Made by a program: the position numbers and the translations under genes. The notes under the pieces were generated by a model. That model saw only the letters and a list, made by a program, of their open reading frames with translations. It was not told where the DNA came from and made no database searches. A stretch of 26,203 nt of DNA from Planctomycetota bacterium (GTDB taxonomy: Bacteria > Planctomycetota > Planctomycetia > Pirellulales > Thermoguttaceae), in NCBI GenBank assembly GCA_021784975.1, contig JAJYGU010000004.1, positions 1 to 26,203 of the forward strand, given 5' to 3'. Numbering within the stretch: the first letter of the stretch is position 1; the number at the start of each line of letters is the position of its first letter. This document shows positions 24,784 through 26,203 of the stretch, one piece after another.

Positions 24784-26203
24784 ATGGTCGACGATTCCTA
24801 CCGGCAATACTTCGACCGCATGCCCTGCTACCTGACCGTCCAGGACCGCGATTTCCGCCTCCTGCACGCCAATCAGCGTTTCCGCAAGGATTTTGGCAAT
24901 TTCGAGGGCCGCCTTTGCTTCCAGGTCTATAAGCACCGCTCGGAGAAGTGCGAGGTCTGCCCCGTTGAGCAGACGTTTTGGGACGGCCAGTGCCACCGCA
25001 GCGAAGAGCGGGTCCGCTGCCTCGACGGCCGCGAGGTCTCGGTCATCGTCGAAACCACCCCGCTGTGCGACGAGTCGGGCCAGATCACCTCGGTGATGGA
25101 AATGTCCACCGACGTGACCCACATCAAGCGGCTGGAAGAGCAGCTCCGCCAAAGCCAGCAGCGCTACCGGCTGCTGTTCGAGGAGGTGCCGTGCTATATC
25201 TCGATCCAGGGCCCCGATCTGCGGATGATCGAGATGAACCGGGCCTTTCGCGAAGATTTCGGCTCGTCGCTCGGGGCCCTCGGCTGCAAGTGCTACGAGG
25301 TATACAAGCACCGGACGGAGGAGTGCTTCCCCTGCCCCGTCCGGGACACCTTCGCGGACGGAAACATCCATGTCCGCGAGGAGGTGGTCAACTCGCTCCA
25401 GGGCGAGCCGATCAACGTGCTGGTCACCGCCGCCCCGATCCGCGACGCCGAGGGGCGGATTGTCAGCGTGATGGAAATGAGCGTCAACATCACCGAGCTC
25501 CGCGAGCTGCAGTCGCACCTGACCTCGCTGGGGCTGCTGATCGGCTCGGTGTCGCACTCGCTCAAGGGTCTGTTGAACGGGCTGGCCGGCGGAATGTATC
25601 TGGTCGATACCGGATTCAAGAAGGACAATTCGGATCGGGTTCGTCAGGGCTGGGAGATCGTCCGCCGCAACGTGGCCCGCATCCAGGCCACCGTCTCCGA
25701 CATCCTCTACTACGCCAAAGACCGCCAACCGCTGTGCGAAACGGTCTCGGCAGCGGCCCTGGCCGAAGAGGCCTGCGGCCTGGTCCGTGCGCGGGCCGAA
25801 GAGGCGGGCCTGAAGCTCTCCACCGTGCGGGACGGCGACGCCGGGGATTTCGAGGTCGATCCGCGGGCGGCGCGATCGCTGTTGGTGAACTTGCTGGAGA
25901 ATTCGCTCGACGCCTGCTGCCGCGACCACAAGAAGTCCGAACACGAGGTGAAGCTGCGGTTGACAGGATCGGCGGATCAGGTTCAATTTGAGGTGCGAGA
26001 CAACGGGATTGGCATGGACCAGGAAACCCGTGAGAAGGCATTCAGCCTCTTCTTTTCCTCCAAGGGGATGGAAGGGACCGGACTGGGGTTGTTCATCGCC
26101 AATCGCATTGCCCGCTCACACGGCGGCACAATTGAATTGGAGTCGCAGCCCGGCGTGGGCACGCAGTTTACCGTGCGGTTGCCGCGTAAGCAGCCGCTAG
26201 GCC
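24784..26203 (+). CDS. PAS-PAS sensor histidine kinase (3' end outside window)
   Basis: 473 codons are present and the frame is open to the right edge. Two PAS domains lie at about residues 5-115 and 128-240. Each holds the same cysteine signature: C45, C56, C59 with KHRSE between, and C170, C181, C184 with KHRTE between. A short coiled-coil-like linker (RLEEQLRQSQQRY) separates them. The dimerisation helix has the phospho-acceptor H258 in SVSHSLKG. The ATPase domain shows the N-box LLENSLDAC, the DNGIGMD motif and GTGLGLF. No transmembrane segment is seen, so it should be cytoplasmic. GGAGG lies six bases before the ATG at 24784. The receiver encoded just upstream is a likely partner. The protein seems to be near its end at the edge. 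Confidence 0.93.
   Translation, partial: MVDDSYRQYFDRMPCYLTVQDRDFRLLHANQRFRKDFGNFEGRLCFQVYKHRSEKCEVCPVEQTFWDGQCHRSEERVRCLDGREVSVIVETTPLCDESGQITSVMEMSTDVTHIKRLEEQLRQSQQRYRLLFEEVPCYISIQGPDLRMIEMNRAFREDFGSSLGALGCKCYEVYKHRTEECFPCPVRDTFADGNIHVREEVVNSLQGEPINVLVTAAPIRDAEGRIVSVMEMSVNITELRELQSHLTSLGLLIGSVSHSLKGLLNGLAGGMYLVDTGFKKDNSDRVRQGWEIVRRNVARIQATVSDILYYAKDRQPLCETVSAAALAEEACGLVRARAEEAGLKLSTVRDGDAGDFEVDPRAARSLLVNLLENSLDACCRDHKKSEHEVKLRLTGSADQVQFEVRDNGIGMDQETREKAFSLFFSSKGMEGTGLGLFIANRIARSHGGTIELESQPGVGTQFTVRLPRKQPLG

Overview
The window is an almost uninterrupted run of plus-strand genes encoding the dissimilatory sulfate reduction pathway. Nearly the whole cytoplasmic and membrane machinery sits in one block of about 26 kb. 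In order it holds: the 3' part of aprA (APS reductase alpha subunit); a small zinc-finger protein and a YkgJ-type cysteine-cluster protein; qmoABC; sat; an OsmC-family protein; dsrC; an RsbRD-N-domain protein; dsrMKJOP; dsrABD; dsrL; dsrN (cbiA-like); a macro-domain protein; and a second membrane redox module. That module has a NarI-like cytochrome b subunit, a CCG-domain iron-sulfur protein fused to a response-regulator receiver, and a PAS-PAS histidine kinase cut by the right edge.

How the genes work together: Sat activates sulfate to APS. AprBA reduces APS to sulfite, with electrons from the quinone pool through QmoABC. DsrAB reduces sulfite and loads sulfur onto DsrC. DsrMKJOP reduces the DsrC trisulfide and links it to the membrane. 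DsrD stimulates DsrAB. DsrN is thought to amidate the siroheme. DsrL can connect the system to NAD(P)H. DsrD and QmoABC are present and dsrEFH is absent, which argues for the reductive direction. Short gaps and several 4-8 nt stop/start overlaps suggest one or a few long transcripts.

Organism: a high-GC sulfate reducer, almost certainly bacterial. I cannot assign the phylum from sequence alone. The palindromic repeats recall those I associate with Planctomycetota-type genomes, but this is only a weak hint.

The most unusual features are two. First, palindromic repeats, mostly bounded by GGGGAC...GTCCCC, are scattered through the island. Several lie inside reading frames and are read through in frame: one inside dsrJ between the second and third haem motifs, one forming the C-terminal tail of dsrP, and three inside dsrN. 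Second, the distal module fuses an HdrD/TmcB/HmcF-like electron-transfer protein to a receiver domain with intact phosphorylation residues, next to a histidine kinase whose two PAS domains carry the same cysteine signature. This looks like a signalling circuit wired directly into a respiratory complex.
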